In this document: positions 10,345 through 20,470 of the stretch, piece by piece | Layout of the letters: every line of letters starts with the position of its first letter | How positions within the stretch are numbered: the first letter of the stretch is position 1 | From: Pseudomonadota bacterium | GTDB taxonomy: Bacteria; Pseudomonadota; Alphaproteobacteria; Acetobacterales; Acetobacteraceae | Assembly: GCA_021808315.1 (NCBI GenBank) | Contig: JAKBBY010000002.1 | Location: forward strand, 1 to 64,000 | Length of the DNA stretch: 64,000 nucleotides | Direction of reading: 5' to 3' | Notes under the pieces: generated by a model | What the model saw: the letters and a program-made list of their open reading frames with translations, nothing else | The model's database searches: none | What the model was told of the DNA's origin: nothing | Program-made: the position numbers and the translations under genes

Positions 10345-13176
10345 TTACAGCTTGTTCCGGTCAGCGCCCGGATCGGCTGCGAAAAAATCGCGGATTTGCG
10401 CGACAGCCGCGGCGAGGCCGAGGCGCTGCACCGGCACACCGCCGGGAAAGGCGTTGAGCAGGCGGCTCGGCGCTGCGCGATCAATCAACACGAACACGCC
10501 GCGATCATCGGCGCGGCGGATCAGCCGCCCGAAGGCTTGGCGCAGCCGCAAGCGGACAATCGCATCGTCATAGTCGCGCGGTGCGCCGCCGGCGAGAAAG
10601 CTGCGCCGCACCCGATGCAAAATATCCGGGCGTGGCCAGGGTGTGCGCTCCAACACCACGAGGCGCAGCGCGTTGCCGGGCACATCCACCCCATCGCGCA
10701 TCGCATCGGTGCCGAGCAAGCAGGCATTATGCTCAGCGCGGAACACATCAACGAGGCTGGCATTATTCATGGCATCGACATGCTGGGCATAGAGCGGCAA
10801 GCCCGCCGCTTCGAGAGCGGGGGCGATATGGCGATGCACCGCGCGCAGCCGGGCGATCGCGGTGAACAGGCCGAGCGCGCCGCCGCCCGCCGCAATGAAC
10901 AGGCTGCGATAGGCGCTGGCCAGCGCTGCCTCATTCTGGCTTGGAATATCGCGCACGATGATCACGCGGGTTTGGCGCGGGTAGTCAAAGGGTGAGGCAA
11001 AAGCCGCGCGGATGGCCGGGGCGGCGAGATGGGCGGCGCCGGTGCGCGCTTCGGCGGCGCGCCATTTGGCCTCCATCGCGGCTTGCGCGTCTTGACCGGT
11101 TCCTGGGCTGGTCTCTGGGCTGGCGCTATCGCGCAGGGTCGCGGAGGTAATCACTAAGCCATGGGCCTGTGCGCCGATCAGTTCGGCAAAGGCTTCGGTG
11201 GGATCAAGTAAATGGCCCAGGAGCGCAATATCGCGGTCACGCTGGATAAACAGCACGCGGTGAGGGCGATCGCCCGGCTCGGGGGTGGGGCCGGTGACGA
11301 TGGCGAGCAGGCGGCGCCATGCCGTGATTGGGTCGATGGCGCGGCGGGCGAGGCTGCGGCCCAGCGCTTCGATGCGTTGCCGGTCGCGCTCCTCCAGCGT
11401 GTCGGCCTCACGATCAAGGCGGTCGAGCAGCCGATGGCGTAGCGTTGTGAGCGGCGCGGCCAGCCGCTCCAGCGCCCGATCAAGCGCCGCAGCGGTGCTG
11501 ACCAAACCATCGCCCGCCGGGTGCAAATCAACCTCGATGCGGCCTTTGGCTTCGGGCTCGGTGGTCGCGGCGCGGGCTCGGGCGGCGTCATCGAGGGCGG
11601 CGAGAAATTGTTCGGCGGGGGCCGTGCCGACCTGATCGAGCGGATTTTCGGCCCAATCGGGGTTTTCAGCCAGGCGCCGATGGGCCAGCCAAGTTTCGCC
11701 GGGCAGCACGCGGGCGGCGATCAGCACTGCATCGAGCGGGCTACGCAGCGTTTCGTCCGCGGCGCAAAAATCATCGAGCCGCCGGGCGAGGCCGCGTGCG
11801 CGCGAGCGCCCGCCTTCGGCACCGAGCAGCCAGCGGCGCAATTCAGCCATCGCCGCACCGGATAGCTCGACGGCGAAGGCGCTATCCGCCGCATCAAAGA
11901 CGTGATGGCCCTCATCAAACACATAGCGGGTGGGCACTTGCGCATCATCCAGCCCGCCCCAGGCGGCTTGCGCCATCACCAAAGCATGATTGGCGATCAC
12001 CAAATCAGCACCGCGCGCCCGGCGGACCACGTGCTCGATGGTGCAGCGTTTCCAATGGGCGCAGGCGGCGTGAATACATTCGCCACGCCGATCAACAATG
12101 GAAGGCAGGATACCATTGCCAAACAAATCTGCGAACCAGCCCGGTAAATCGCCGCCGGTCACGTCATGATCGCCCGAGAGCAGCGCCCAACGGGCGATCA
12201 GCCCCATCGCGACCAAGCTGTTGGCGCGGGCCGCACCGAGCGCATCTTCATAGTTCAGCAGGCAGAGATAATTTTCGCGCCCTTTGCGCAGCACCACGCG
12301 GGCGCGGCGGCGCACCGGGTCCGGCTCTAGCCGTTCGAGCTCCTGTTCGATCTGGCGCTGCAGGTGCCGTGTATAGGTGGCGATCCAGACCGAACCATCA
12401 TTCTGTTCGGCCCAGAGTGAGGCTGGGGCGATATAGCCCAGGGTCTTGCCGGTGCCGGTGCCCGCTTCGGCGAGCACGCAATGAGGCGCGCCGGCTTGAT
12501 CACGCGGCGCGAAGGCGGCGCTGACGGCGGAGGCGTAATCGGCTTGGGCGGGGCGCGGTTCGGCGCCGGTGCCGAGCATCTGCGCGAGCCGGGCTCGGGC
12601 CGCTTCGGTGCCGACCGGAAAGGCGGTGGGCGGTGGGCGCGGCGCCTGCTCCTCCCATTCGGGCAGGATCGACCAGAGTTTCAGCCCCGCCGGATCGGGC
12701 CGGGCGGCGGGGGTGCCGAGTGCGGCGAGCACGCTGCGCGCCCACGGCCACCCGGCTTGGCCCATCAACGCGGCCAGCCCCGCCGCATGGCGGTTCATTG
12801 GCAAATCACGCCCTTGCAGCAATATGCCGAGCAGAGTGGCGACCCAGTTTTGCATGGCACACGCGGCGGCCTCCAGGCTGGAGGGCGCCGGCTCATCGAG
12901 CGCGCGGGCCAGACCCGCCGGGGTGGGCGCGCAATTTTGCGCGGGCCGGGCAAAGGCGAAGAGTTCCAGAATATCCAGAACCGGGAGCGCCAGCCCCAGG
13001 CGTTTTTGCACCGAGGGCGCGTGGATCACCAAAGGCGGGTTGAGGGTCTTGAGGGTCTTGTGCGCTTCCGGGATGCTGAGCGTGATCAGCTCGCCCTCGC
13101 CCGAGAGAATCACGGCGTGGCCATAAGCGACCACGAGACAGGGCGCGTCGGGGAGCAGAATGGTTGCAGCAGCCAT
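10345..13176 (-). CDS. ATP-dependent DNA helicase, DinG/Rad3-like
   Basis: Walker A AEAGTGTGKTLGYIAPA, DEAH-like FDEGHHVFD, Cys cluster CIHAACAHWKRC for a 4Fe-4S, C-terminal GDGVDVPGN/QAFGRLIRR. Confidence 0.88.
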   Translation of the reverse strand: MAAATILLPDAPCLVVAYGHAVILSGEGELITLSIPEAHKTLKTLNPPLVIHAPSVQKRLGLALPVLDILELFAFARPAQNCAPTPAGLARALDEPAPSSLEAAACAMQNWVATLLGILLQGRDLPMNRHAAGLAALMGQAGWPWARSVLAALGTPAARPDPAGLKLWSILPEWEEQAPRPPPTAFPVGTEAARARLAQMLGTGAEPRPAQADYASAVSAAFAPRDQAGAPHCVLAEAGTGTGKTLGYIAPASLWAEQNDGSVWIATYTRHLQRQIEQELERLEPDPVRRRARVVLRKGRENYLCLLNYEDALGAARANSLVAMGLIARWALLSGDHDVTGGDLPGWFADLFGNGILPSIVDRRGECIHAACAHWKRCTIEHVVRRARGADLVIANHALVMAQAAWGGLDDAQVPTRYVFDEGHHVFDAADSAFAVELSGAAMAELRRWLLGAEGGRSRARGLARRLDDFCAADETLRSPLDAVLIAARVLPGETWLAHRRLAENPDWAENPLDQVGTAPAEQFLAALDDAARARAATTEPEAKGRIEVDLHPAGDGLVSTAAALDRALERLAAPLTTLRHRLLDRLDREADTLEERDRQRIEALGRSLARRAIDPITAWRRLLAIVTGPTPEPGDRPHRVLFIQRDRDIALLGHLLDPTEAFAELIGAQAHGLVITSATLRDSASPETSPGTGQDAQAAMEAKWRAAEARTGAAHLAAPAIRAAFASPFDYPRQTRVIIVRDIPSQNEAALASAYRSLFIAAGGGALGLFTAIARLRAVHRHIAPALEAAGLPLYAQHVDAMNNASLVDVFRAEHNACLLGTDAMRDGVDVPGNALRLVVLERTPWPRPDILHRVRRSFLAGGAPRDYDDAIVRLRLRQAFGRLIRRADDRGVFVLIDRAAPSRLLNAFPGGVPVQRLGLAAAVAQIRDFFAADPGADRNKL

Positions 13177-13230
13177 GCGCGCTCATATCGTGGTTTGCGT
13201 TCGGGCGAAACGGCGGTTACAGCCGGGGCT

Positions 13231-14799
13231 ATGAGTGATTCCCCTTCGCTTCCGAATTCCTGGCCGTTTCGTGAGGCGGCGCGTGTGGCCGAGCGGTTGG
13301 CGCGCACCGGCAAAACCCACGCGCTGTTCGAAACCGGCTATGGCCCGTCCGGCTTGCCGCATATTGGCACCTTTATGGAGGTGGCGCGCACCTCCTGGAT
13401 TCGGCTGGCCTTTACCCAATTGACCGGCATGCCCTCGAAATTGCTCGCGTTTTCCGATGATATGGACGCGCTGCGCAAAGTTCCCGGCAATGTGCCAAAC
13501 CAGGATTTGCTGCGCGGCTTCATTGGCAAGCCGCTGACACAGGTGCCGGACCCGTTCGGCACCCATGATAGTTTTGGCGCGCATAATAACGCGCGGCTGC
13601 GGGCCTTCCTTGACCAGTTCGGGTTCGATTATGAGTTCGCGTCATCGACCGATTATTATCGCGGGGGCCGGTTCAATGACGCGCTACGCACCATCGCGGC
13701 GCATCACGATACGATCAGAGATATTATCGCCCCGACCTTGGGGCCGGAACGGCGCGCGACATATTCGCCGATATTGCCGATCCATCCGGAGACCGGGGTG
13801 GTGATGCAGGTGCGGATCGATCAGGTCGATGCGGCGGCGGCGAGTGTGACGTGGAGCGATCCGGATAGCGGGGCAATTTTTACCACCTCGATCCTTGATG
13901 GCAACGCCAAGCTGCAATGGAAGGCCGATTGGGCGATGCGCTGGTTTGCGCTGGATGTTGATTATGAAATGTCCGGCAAGGATTTGATCGATTCGGTGAA
14001 ATTATCGAGTGCGATTGTGCGCGCCCTGGGCGTCGCGCCGCCGGAAACTTTCACCTATGAGCTGTTTTTGGACGAGGCCGGGCAGAAAATCAGCAAATCG
14101 AAAGGCAATGGCCTCTCGGTCGAGCAATTTTTAGCCTATGGCCCGCCGGAAAGCCTGGGGCAGTTTATGTTTGCTGCCCCGCAGCGAGCCAAGCGGCTCT
14201 ATTTCGATGTGATCCCGAAAGCGACCGATGAATATATCGCCAGCGTCGATGCGCTGCGCGCCGGGCGCGGGGTGGCCGAAGAAAATCCGGCCTGGTTCAT
14301 CCATGGCGGGGTGGTTCCCGCGGCTTCGGGCAGTGCGATCCCGTTCGGCATGTTGTTGAATCTGGCCTCGGTGGTGAATGCCGAAACGCCGGACCTGCTC
14401 TGGGGCTTCATTCGCGCCTACCGGCCCGATGCCAGCCCGGAGTCCGAGCCATTCCTGGCGCGCTTGGTTGATTATGCCGTGCGCTATTATCAGGATTTTG
14501 TGCGACCGGCGAAGCATTATCGCGCGGCGAGCGGTGTGGAGCGGGCAGCCCTTGAGGATTTGGCGGCATCGTTGCGGGCGCTGCCACCTGGAACCGATGC
14601 CGAGGCGCTCCAGACTTTGGTCTATGACGTGGGCAAGCGCCACCCGTTCCCGGCACTGCGCGATTGGTTTGGTTGTTTATATCAGCTTTTGCTCGGCCAA
14701 AGTGAAGGACCGCGCTTTGGCGGGTTCATTGCGCTCTACGGCCTTGCACCCACGATTGCGCTGATCGAAACCGCCTTGGCGCGTGACGCGACGGGGTAA
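13231..14799 (+). CDS. lysS: Lysine--tRNA ligase, class I
   Basis: Track ORF 12481..14799 over-extends; ATG at 13231. HIGH-like PSGLPHIGTF and KMSKS-like KISKSKGNG; class I LysRS pattern. Confidence 0.88.
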   Translation: MSDSPSLPNSWPFREAARVAERLARTGKTHALFETGYGPSGLPHIGTFMEVARTSWIRLAFTQLTGMPSKLLAFSDDMDALRKVPGNVPNQDLLRGFIGKPLTQVPDPFGTHDSFGAHNNARLRAFLDQFGFDYEFASSTDYYRGGRFNDALRTIAAHHDTIRDIIAPTLGPERRATYSPILPIHPETGVVMQVRIDQVDAAAASVTWSDPDSGAIFTTSILDGNAKLQWKADWAMRWFALDVDYEMSGKDLIDSVKLSSAIVRALGVAPPETFTYELFLDEAGQKISKSKGNGLSVEQFLAYGPPESLGQFMFAAPQRAKRLYFDVIPKATDEYIASVDALRAGRGVAEENPAWFIHGGVVPAASGSAIPFGMLLNLASVVNAETPDLLWGFIRAYRPDASPESEPFLARLVDYAVRYYQDFVRPAKHYRAASGVERAALEDLAASLRALPPGTDAEALQTLVYDVGKRHPFPALRDWFGCLYQLLLGQSEGPRFGGFIALYGLAPTIALIETALARDATG

Positions 14800-15017
14800 A
14801 TAAATGGCGCTCTGTGGTAGCAATGCCGCAGGGTCGTAAAACTTGCGTCATCACGCCGCCAGGGTGTCGGCAACGCGTTGTAACCTCATTACATTGACCG
14901 TATGGCGTTGGCATTGGCCCGAACCCGCATGCGTGACATTGATCGGTGCCGTTATCGGCGCGGTGATGGGTGCGGCGGATGGCTGGACCAGTTGTTTCTC
15001 CAGCGGATCGGGCTTTG

Positions 15018-17144
15018 ATGAAATTGCCACGAAAATCGAAGTCCCCCTCGCCGAAAGCGCCGCGCGCGTTGGCGGAGAGCTGTGTGGTGATGGTAACCGG
15101 ATTGGACCGCGACGGGCAGCCTTTGGCGCGGCCGGTTGATTGGGTCGGCGGGCGCGCGCCGGTTGTTTATATGCGCCCCGAGCGCAGCGGCCAGCCGGCG
15201 TTGGCACCCGGCGCGCGGGTGATAGCCCGGCTGCGGCGCATTGGCGGTGATCGTTATGAGGGGCGCACGATCAAATTGCTGGATCGGGTGCCGGTCACGG
15301 TGATTGGCGTGTTCCGGGCCGATCAACCGAGCGATCCGGCGCGCGGCGGGCGGATTGAGCCGGTTGATCGCAAAATCCGCGCGGATTGGCTGGTGCCGCC
15401 GGGGGCGACGGGCGATGCGACTGACGGCATGATTGTGCGCGCCGAACCGCTGGCCGGTGGCGGCTATGGCTTGCAAAAGGCACAAATTATCGACTGTCTC
15501 GGCGACATTGATGATGCGCGCTCAATTAGCCTGATTGCGATTGCGAGCCTCGGCATTCCCGATATTTTTCCGCCCGAGGCCTTGGCGGAGGCCCAAGAAG
15601 CAGGCCCGACGCGCCTTGGTCAACGCACCGATTTGCGCGATGTGGCGCTGGTGACCATTGATGGCGCGGATGCGCGCGATTTTGACGATGCGGTGTTCGC
15701 CGCCCCGGAGCACAATGGCTATCGGTTGATCGTCGCGATTGCCGATGTTGCCTCCTATGTGACGCCCGGCTCGGCGCTGGACCGCGAAGCGCGCCATCGT
15801 GGCAATTCGGTTTATTTCCCTGATCGGGTGGTACCGATGCTGCCGGAGGCCTTGTCGAATGGCTGGTGCAGCTTGCGGCCCGATGAGGATCGGGGCTGTC
15901 TGTTCGTGGAAATGCGGATTGGCGCGGACGGACGGAAAATTTCTCACCGGTTTGGCCGCGGGCTGATGCGCAGTGCAGCGCGGCTGACCTATGAACAAGC
16001 GCAGGCCGCGCAGGATGCCCAGCGCGATGAAGGGCTGCCAGCGGGCACGATTGCGCATTTATTCGGGGCCTATCAGCGTCTGGCGGCGGCGCGGGCGGCG
16101 CGCGGCACGCTCGATCTTGATTTGCCGGAGCGCCAAATTACGCTCGGTGCGGATGGGCATGTCGCCTCGGTCACGCCGCGCCCTCGGCTGGATAGTCACC
16201 GGCTGATCGAGGAATTCATGATCCTCGCCAATGTTGCGGCAGCGGAGGAGCTGGAGCGGCTGGTGCAGCCATGCATGTATCGGGTGCATGCCCCGCCCTC
16301 GGCAGAGAAATTGGATGCGTTGCGCGGGCTGCTGAGCACTTTTTCGATCAGTTTGAAGCCGGGCGACCAATTGCATCCGCGCGATTTGGATCAGATTTTA
16401 CGGCTGGTGGCCGGCACGCCGAGTGCCGCCCTGGTCAATGAAGCGATTTTGCGCAGCCAGTCACAGGCGGAATATGCGCCGGAAAATATTGGCCATTTTG
16501 GCCTGGGTTTGCGCGCCTATGCGCATTTTACCTCACCGATTCGCCGTTATGCCGATTTGCTGGTGCATCGGGCCTTGATTACCGGGTTAAAACTCGGCGC
16601 GGACGGGCTGGATGCAGATGCCAGCGCACGGTTTGCCGAATTGGGCACCCATATCACCATCACCGAGCGGCGGGCGGCGGATGCGGAGCGGCAATCGGCG
16701 GATCGCTATCTGGCGGCGTTTTTGGCGGATCGGATTGGCGATGCGTTCGATGCGCGGATTTCTGGGGTGACGCGGTTTGGTTTGTTTGTAACACTGCTGG
16801 AAACCGGCGCATCCGGCTTCGTGCCATTCGCGAATTTGCCCGAGGATTTCTGGTTCCATGACGAGGCGAGCAACAGCCTTGCCGGGCGGCGCAGCCGGGT
16901 CGTGTATCGGCTGGCCGATTTGGTCGCGGTGCGGCTGGTGGAAGCGCGACCGGTGACCGGCGGGTTGATTTTCGCCATCGCGGCAGCAGCCCCGGCCAAA
17001 GCGGCGGCGCGCCGGGGTCAAGCCGGAGACGCACCGCACGACGCTGCCAAGCCAAGCAAAAAAGCCAAGAAGGCCAAACCGGAAAAACCCGCGCGCAAAC
17101 CGGCCCGCAAAGGCCGCCGCGCTAAGGCCGCGTTGCCAACATGA
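15018..17144 (+). CDS. rnr: Ribonuclease R (RNB domain exoribonuclease)
   Basis: RNB motif VTIDGADARDFDDAVFA, S1-like domain, Lys-rich C-terminus; start MKLPRKSK (upstream in-frame ATG at 14970 possible). Confidence 0.88.
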   Translation: MKLPRKSKSPSPKAPRALAESCVVMVTGLDRDGQPLARPVDWVGGRAPVVYMRPERSGQPALAPGARVIARLRRIGGDRYEGRTIKLLDRVPVTVIGVFRADQPSDPARGGRIEPVDRKIRADWLVPPGATGDATDGMIVRAEPLAGGGYGLQKAQIIDCLGDIDDARSISLIAIASLGIPDIFPPEALAEAQEAGPTRLGQRTDLRDVALVTIDGADARDFDDAVFAAPEHNGYRLIVAIADVASYVTPGSALDREARHRGNSVYFPDRVVPMLPEALSNGWCSLRPDEDRGCLFVEMRIGADGRKISHRFGRGLMRSAARLTYEQAQAAQDAQRDEGLPAGTIAHLFGAYQRLAAARAARGTLDLDLPERQITLGADGHVASVTPRPRLDSHRLIEEFMILANVAAAEELERLVQPCMYRVHAPPSAEKLDALRGLLSTFSISLKPGDQLHPRDLDQILRLVAGTPSAALVNEAILRSQSQAEYAPENIGHFGLGLRAYAHFTSPIRRYADLLVHRALITGLKLGADGLDADASARFAELGTHITITERRAADAERQSADRYLAAFLADRIGDAFDARISGVTRFGLFVTLLETGASGFVPFANLPEDFWFHDEASNSLAGRRSRVVYRLADLVAVRLVEARPVTGGLIFAIAAAAPAKAAARRGQAGDAPHDAAKPSKKAKKAKPEKPARKPARKGRRAKAALPT

Positions 17145-18676
17145 CGCGCTGGCTGCGGTTGCTTGCGGTTTTACTGATCTTGCCCGTGGCGCAGGCGCAA
17201 GCCACCGTGCCCGGCGCCAAAGCACGGTTCAATAGCGATCAGGCGGCGCAAATCTGGGGTGCTGCCTTGACCTTCATGGCGCCGCGTTTGCTCAAGCCGG
17301 TGCCAATCCCGCAACTCGCGGTGTGGGGTTTGTCGGGCCTCACCGCGCTCGACCCTAATCTGACGGTGCAGGCGCTGCAGGGGAAAATTGTGCTCTATGG
17401 CCCGGATCGGGTGATTTATGCGATCCCGGCACCCGGGGACGGGCCGGAGGCCGGACCGCAATGGGGGCAGACCTGTGCGGCGGTGGCCGCGCAAGCCTTT
17501 ACCGCATCGCGCCGGTTGCGACGCGCCGGGACGGGGGCCGTGATTCGCAGCTTTTTCGATGAGCTCTTCAATCATTTCGATCCCTATTCGCGCTACGAAT
17601 CGCCGCGCGAGCAGGATGCAACGCCGGGGCCTGCCGGGCTGGGCCTCACCCTCAGCCGCGATGGCGCGCAGGGCGGTGCGGCGATCATCGCGGCCAAGGT
17701 GGCGGCCAGCGGGCCGGCGGGTCAGGCCGGGATTCAGCCGGGCATGGCGGTCATGGCGGTTGATAGCACCAAAATCACCAATCAACCCGTGGCGGCGGTG
17801 CAAGCGATGCTGTCCGGCCCGGTAGGCTCCATGGTGACGCTGGTCGTGCGCCCGCCCCACAGCCTGCCGCAAACCATCAGCCTGACCCGCGCGGTGGTGC
17901 CGCCGCCCACCGTGTTCAGCAAAATGCGCGATGGGGTCGGCGTGATCCGGGTCACCGCGTTCGGGCCGAATACCGGCCAGGAATTCGCTACCGCCCTGGC
18001 CGGTTTGGTTGGGCAGAGCCCGCAACCGGCGGGTATTGTGATCGATCTGCGCGGCAATCGCGGTGGGGTGCTGCGGCAATCGGTGCTGAGCGTTGATACG
18101 CTGCTCAGTCACGGGGAGATTGTGCAAACAATCGGGCGGGCAGCGGGGGCCAACAAGATTTTTCACGCCGAGGGCGGCGATTTGGCGCAAGGCTTGCCGG
18201 TGGTGATTTTGGTGGATGGGCAAACGGCGAGTGCGGCGGAGGTGTTTACCGCCTCGCTCTCGGATAATGACCGGGCGGTGGTGGTGGGGAGTGCGACCTT
18301 GGGCAAGGGTTTGGTGCAAACCGTCGCACATTTGCCGGGCGGCGGCACCTTATATGTGACGTGGAGCCGGATCATCGCGCCGCGCGGCTGGCCCTTGCAG
18401 GGGCTTGGGGTAATCCCGCAGGTTTGCACCAGCCTCGGCACAGCGGCGGTGCGCCGCCAGATGCAGGCCTTGCGCGACGGGCGGGATTTGATGGACCCCT
18501 CGATTGCCGCGGCCCGCAATGCGCGCCCGCCTTTGGCGCTTGCGCAAATCCTGGAAATCCGCGATGCGTGCCCGGCAACGATTGGCGCAAATGATGATTT
18601 CAGCGTGGCGCGATCGCTGATTGCGCACCCGGCGCGCTATCGCGCGGCGTTGATCCGCCCCATGCGGGCGGGCTGA
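17141..18676 (+). CDS. S41 family C-terminal processing peptidase with PDZ domain
   Basis: PDZ GLGLTLSRDG...GIQPGMAVMAVD, catalytic GQTASAAEVF Ser and TLGKGLVQT Lys, signal peptide. Confidence 0.87.
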   Translation: MTRWLRLLAVLLILPVAQAQATVPGAKARFNSDQAAQIWGAALTFMAPRLLKPVPIPQLAVWGLSGLTALDPNLTVQALQGKIVLYGPDRVIYAIPAPGDGPEAGPQWGQTCAAVAAQAFTASRRLRRAGTGAVIRSFFDELFNHFDPYSRYESPREQDATPGPAGLGLTLSRDGAQGGAAIIAAKVAASGPAGQAGIQPGMAVMAVDSTKITNQPVAAVQAMLSGPVGSMVTLVVRPPHSLPQTISLTRAVVPPPTVFSKMRDGVGVIRVTAFGPNTGQEFATALAGLVGQSPQPAGIVIDLRGNRGGVLRQSVLSVDTLLSHGEIVQTIGRAAGANKIFHAEGGDLAQGLPVVILVDGQTASAAEVFTASLSDNDRAVVVGSATLGKGLVQTVAHLPGGGTLYVTWSRIIAPRGWPLQGLGVIPQVCTSLGTAAVRRQMQALRDGRDLMDPSIAAARNARPPLALAQILEIRDACPATIGANDDFSVARSLIAHPARYRAALIRPMRAG

Positions 18677-18760
18677 ACACGGCAAAATCGGCATCCGTGC
18701 CCGCTGCGGGCTTGACCGCACGGCGCGGCTTCGCCATATCGAAATTTCTGGAGACATATC

Positions 18761-18928
18761 ATGGCCAAATCAAACACTGTTCAAATCAAACTGGTTTCAA
18801 CCGCCGATACCGGGTTCTTCTATGTGACCAAGAAGAATGCCAAGGCGCAGACGGGCAAGCTCGAATTCCGGAAATATGATCCGGTTGCGCGCAAGCATGT
18901 CGCGTTCAAGGAAGCGAAAATTAAGTAA
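18761..18928 (+). CDS. rpmG: 50S ribosomal protein L33
   Basis: 55-aa ORF not in the track: [55 protein letters not shown]. Confidence 0.95.
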   Translation: MAKSNTVQIKLVSTADTGFFYVTKKNAKAQTGKLEFRKYDPVARKHVAFKEAKIK

Positions 18929-18936
18929 GTCGCTAC

Positions 18937-18974
18937 GTGAGCGATCGTTCGCGCAACGATCCTCCGCTCCTCAC
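18937..18974 (+). terminator. Stem-loop downstream of rpmG
   Basis: GATCGTT-cgcgc-AACGATC (18943-18961) with partial outer pairing GTGAGC/GCTCctCAC; no clear T-tract. Confidence 0.45.
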
Positions 18975-19055
18975 GGTTTGCTCCATCATCGGGTCGCTTT
19001 TGATCGAATCGGGCGTTCGGTCACAAGCGATTTTATTTTGGGTTGAAAGGCTCGC

Positions 19056-20147
19056 ATGCGCCTGTTCACCTGCCAATCATGCGGCGCGCGGCTCTATTTC
19101 GAGAACCGCTATTGCCATTCTTGCGATCATTGGCTCGGCTATCTCGCCGATTGCGGCGCGCTGACGGCGCTGCGCCGACCGAACGATCATACCGATGATG
19201 AGGATGCCTATCTGGGCCGCTGGACCCCGCTGGTGGACCCGCAACGGCGGGTGCGGTTTTGCATCAATGCCCAATATGATGCCTGCAACTGGCTGATCGC
19301 CGAGCCAGCGCCGGGTGAGCCGCGCGCGCTGTTTTGCGCGGCGTGCCGGTTCAATCAGGTGATCCCGGATATGACCGATCCGGTTAATCTGGCGCGCTGG
19401 CGCAAAATCGAGTCGGCCAAACATTGGTTGATTTACACGCTTGAGCAATTGGGGCTGACCCTGCCAGACCGGCGGGAAAATCCGACGCACGGGTTGGCGT
19501 TTCAGTTTCTGGCGACGCTGCCGGGCGAGCCGCCGCCGCTGACCGGGCATAGCGCCGGGGTGATTACCCTGAATATTGAAGAAGCCGAGGATACGATTCG
19601 CGAGCAGCAGCGCGCCGCACTCGGTGAGCCCTATCGCACCTTGCTCGGCCATTTTCGGCATGAAATTGGCCATTTTTACTGGGATTTACTGGTGCGCGAT
19701 GGCGGACGCCTGGAGGCGTTCCGCGCTGTGTTCGGCGATGAGCGTGCCGATTATGGCGCAGCCTTGGAGCGCCATTACGCACAAGGGGCCCCGCCCGATT
19801 GGCGCACCCATTATATCAGCGCCTATGCGAGCGCCCATCCTTGGGAGGATTTCGCCGAAAGCTGGGCGCATTATTTGCATATTATCGACACGCTGGAGAC
19901 CGCCGGCAGCTACGGTCTGGCCGTGCGGCCACCCGGCCCGGACCTGGAACCGACCCCGGTGGCGGAGACCAACCCCTATCAAATCCCGACCATCGGCGCG
20001 CTCATCCAGCGCTGGCTGCCGCTGACCTTTGCCATGAACAGCCTAGCGCGCAGCCTGGGGCAAGCCGATTTATACCCGTTCATCCTCTCGCCCGCCGTGA
20101 TCGGCAAGCTCGGCTTCATTCACGGCCTGATGCCGCGCCATCAATAG
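19056..20147 (+). CDS. Zinc-ribbon putative zinc-binding metallopeptidase
   Basis: N-terminal CQSCGARLYFENRYCHSC zinc ribbon and HEIGH (HExxH) motif. Confidence 0.82.
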   Translation: MRLFTCQSCGARLYFENRYCHSCDHWLGYLADCGALTALRRPNDHTDDEDAYLGRWTPLVDPQRRVRFCINAQYDACNWLIAEPAPGEPRALFCAACRFNQVIPDMTDPVNLARWRKIESAKHWLIYTLEQLGLTLPDRRENPTHGLAFQFLATLPGEPPPLTGHSAGVITLNIEEAEDTIREQQRAALGEPYRTLLGHFRHEIGHFYWDLLVRDGGRLEAFRAVFGDERADYGAALERHYAQGAPPDWRTHYISAYASAHPWEDFAESWAHYLHIIDTLETAGSYGLAVRPPGPDLEPTPVAETNPYQIPTIGALIQRWLPLTFAMNSLARSLGQADLYPFILSPAVIGKLGFIHGLMPRHQ

Positions 20148-20272
20148 CGCACCGCCCCGCAGGGTGCGGGTCAGCGGTCAAATTTTCCTTGCTTTGTGAC
20201 AGCGTTCCGTCCAGTTTCGTGACGGGGTTGGTCAGTCGCACGATAAATCACACGTCAAGCAAGAGGTGCCTC

Positions 20273-20470
20273 ATGCGATTATTATATTGGCTTGCGATCG
20301 TTCCGGTGTTTTTCCTGTTGATCGGGCCGGTTTTGCACAATCAGGTGCATCCGCTCATTCTCGGCATGCCGTTTCCACTCGGCTGGATTTCAATCTGGAT
20401 CGCGGTCATCGCGCTGGTGATGTTGGTCATCTACCGGCTTGATCCGCGCAATGGGAATAGCGCGCCATGA
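20273..20470 (+). CDS. DUF3311-like small membrane protein
   Basis: 65 aa two-TM protein MRLLYWLAIVPVFFLLIGPVLHNQ...YRLDPRNGNSAP overlapping the start of an SSS symporter. Confidence 0.7.
   Translation: MRLLYWLAIVPVFFLLIGPVLHNQVHPLILGMPFPLGWISIWIAVIALVMLVIYRLDPRNGNSAP

Noticed and set aside
12481-13230. 250-residue N-terminal extension of the LysRS ORF
   Set aside because: Overlaps the opposite-strand DinG-like gene; the good start with class I LysRS sequence is ATG 13231.
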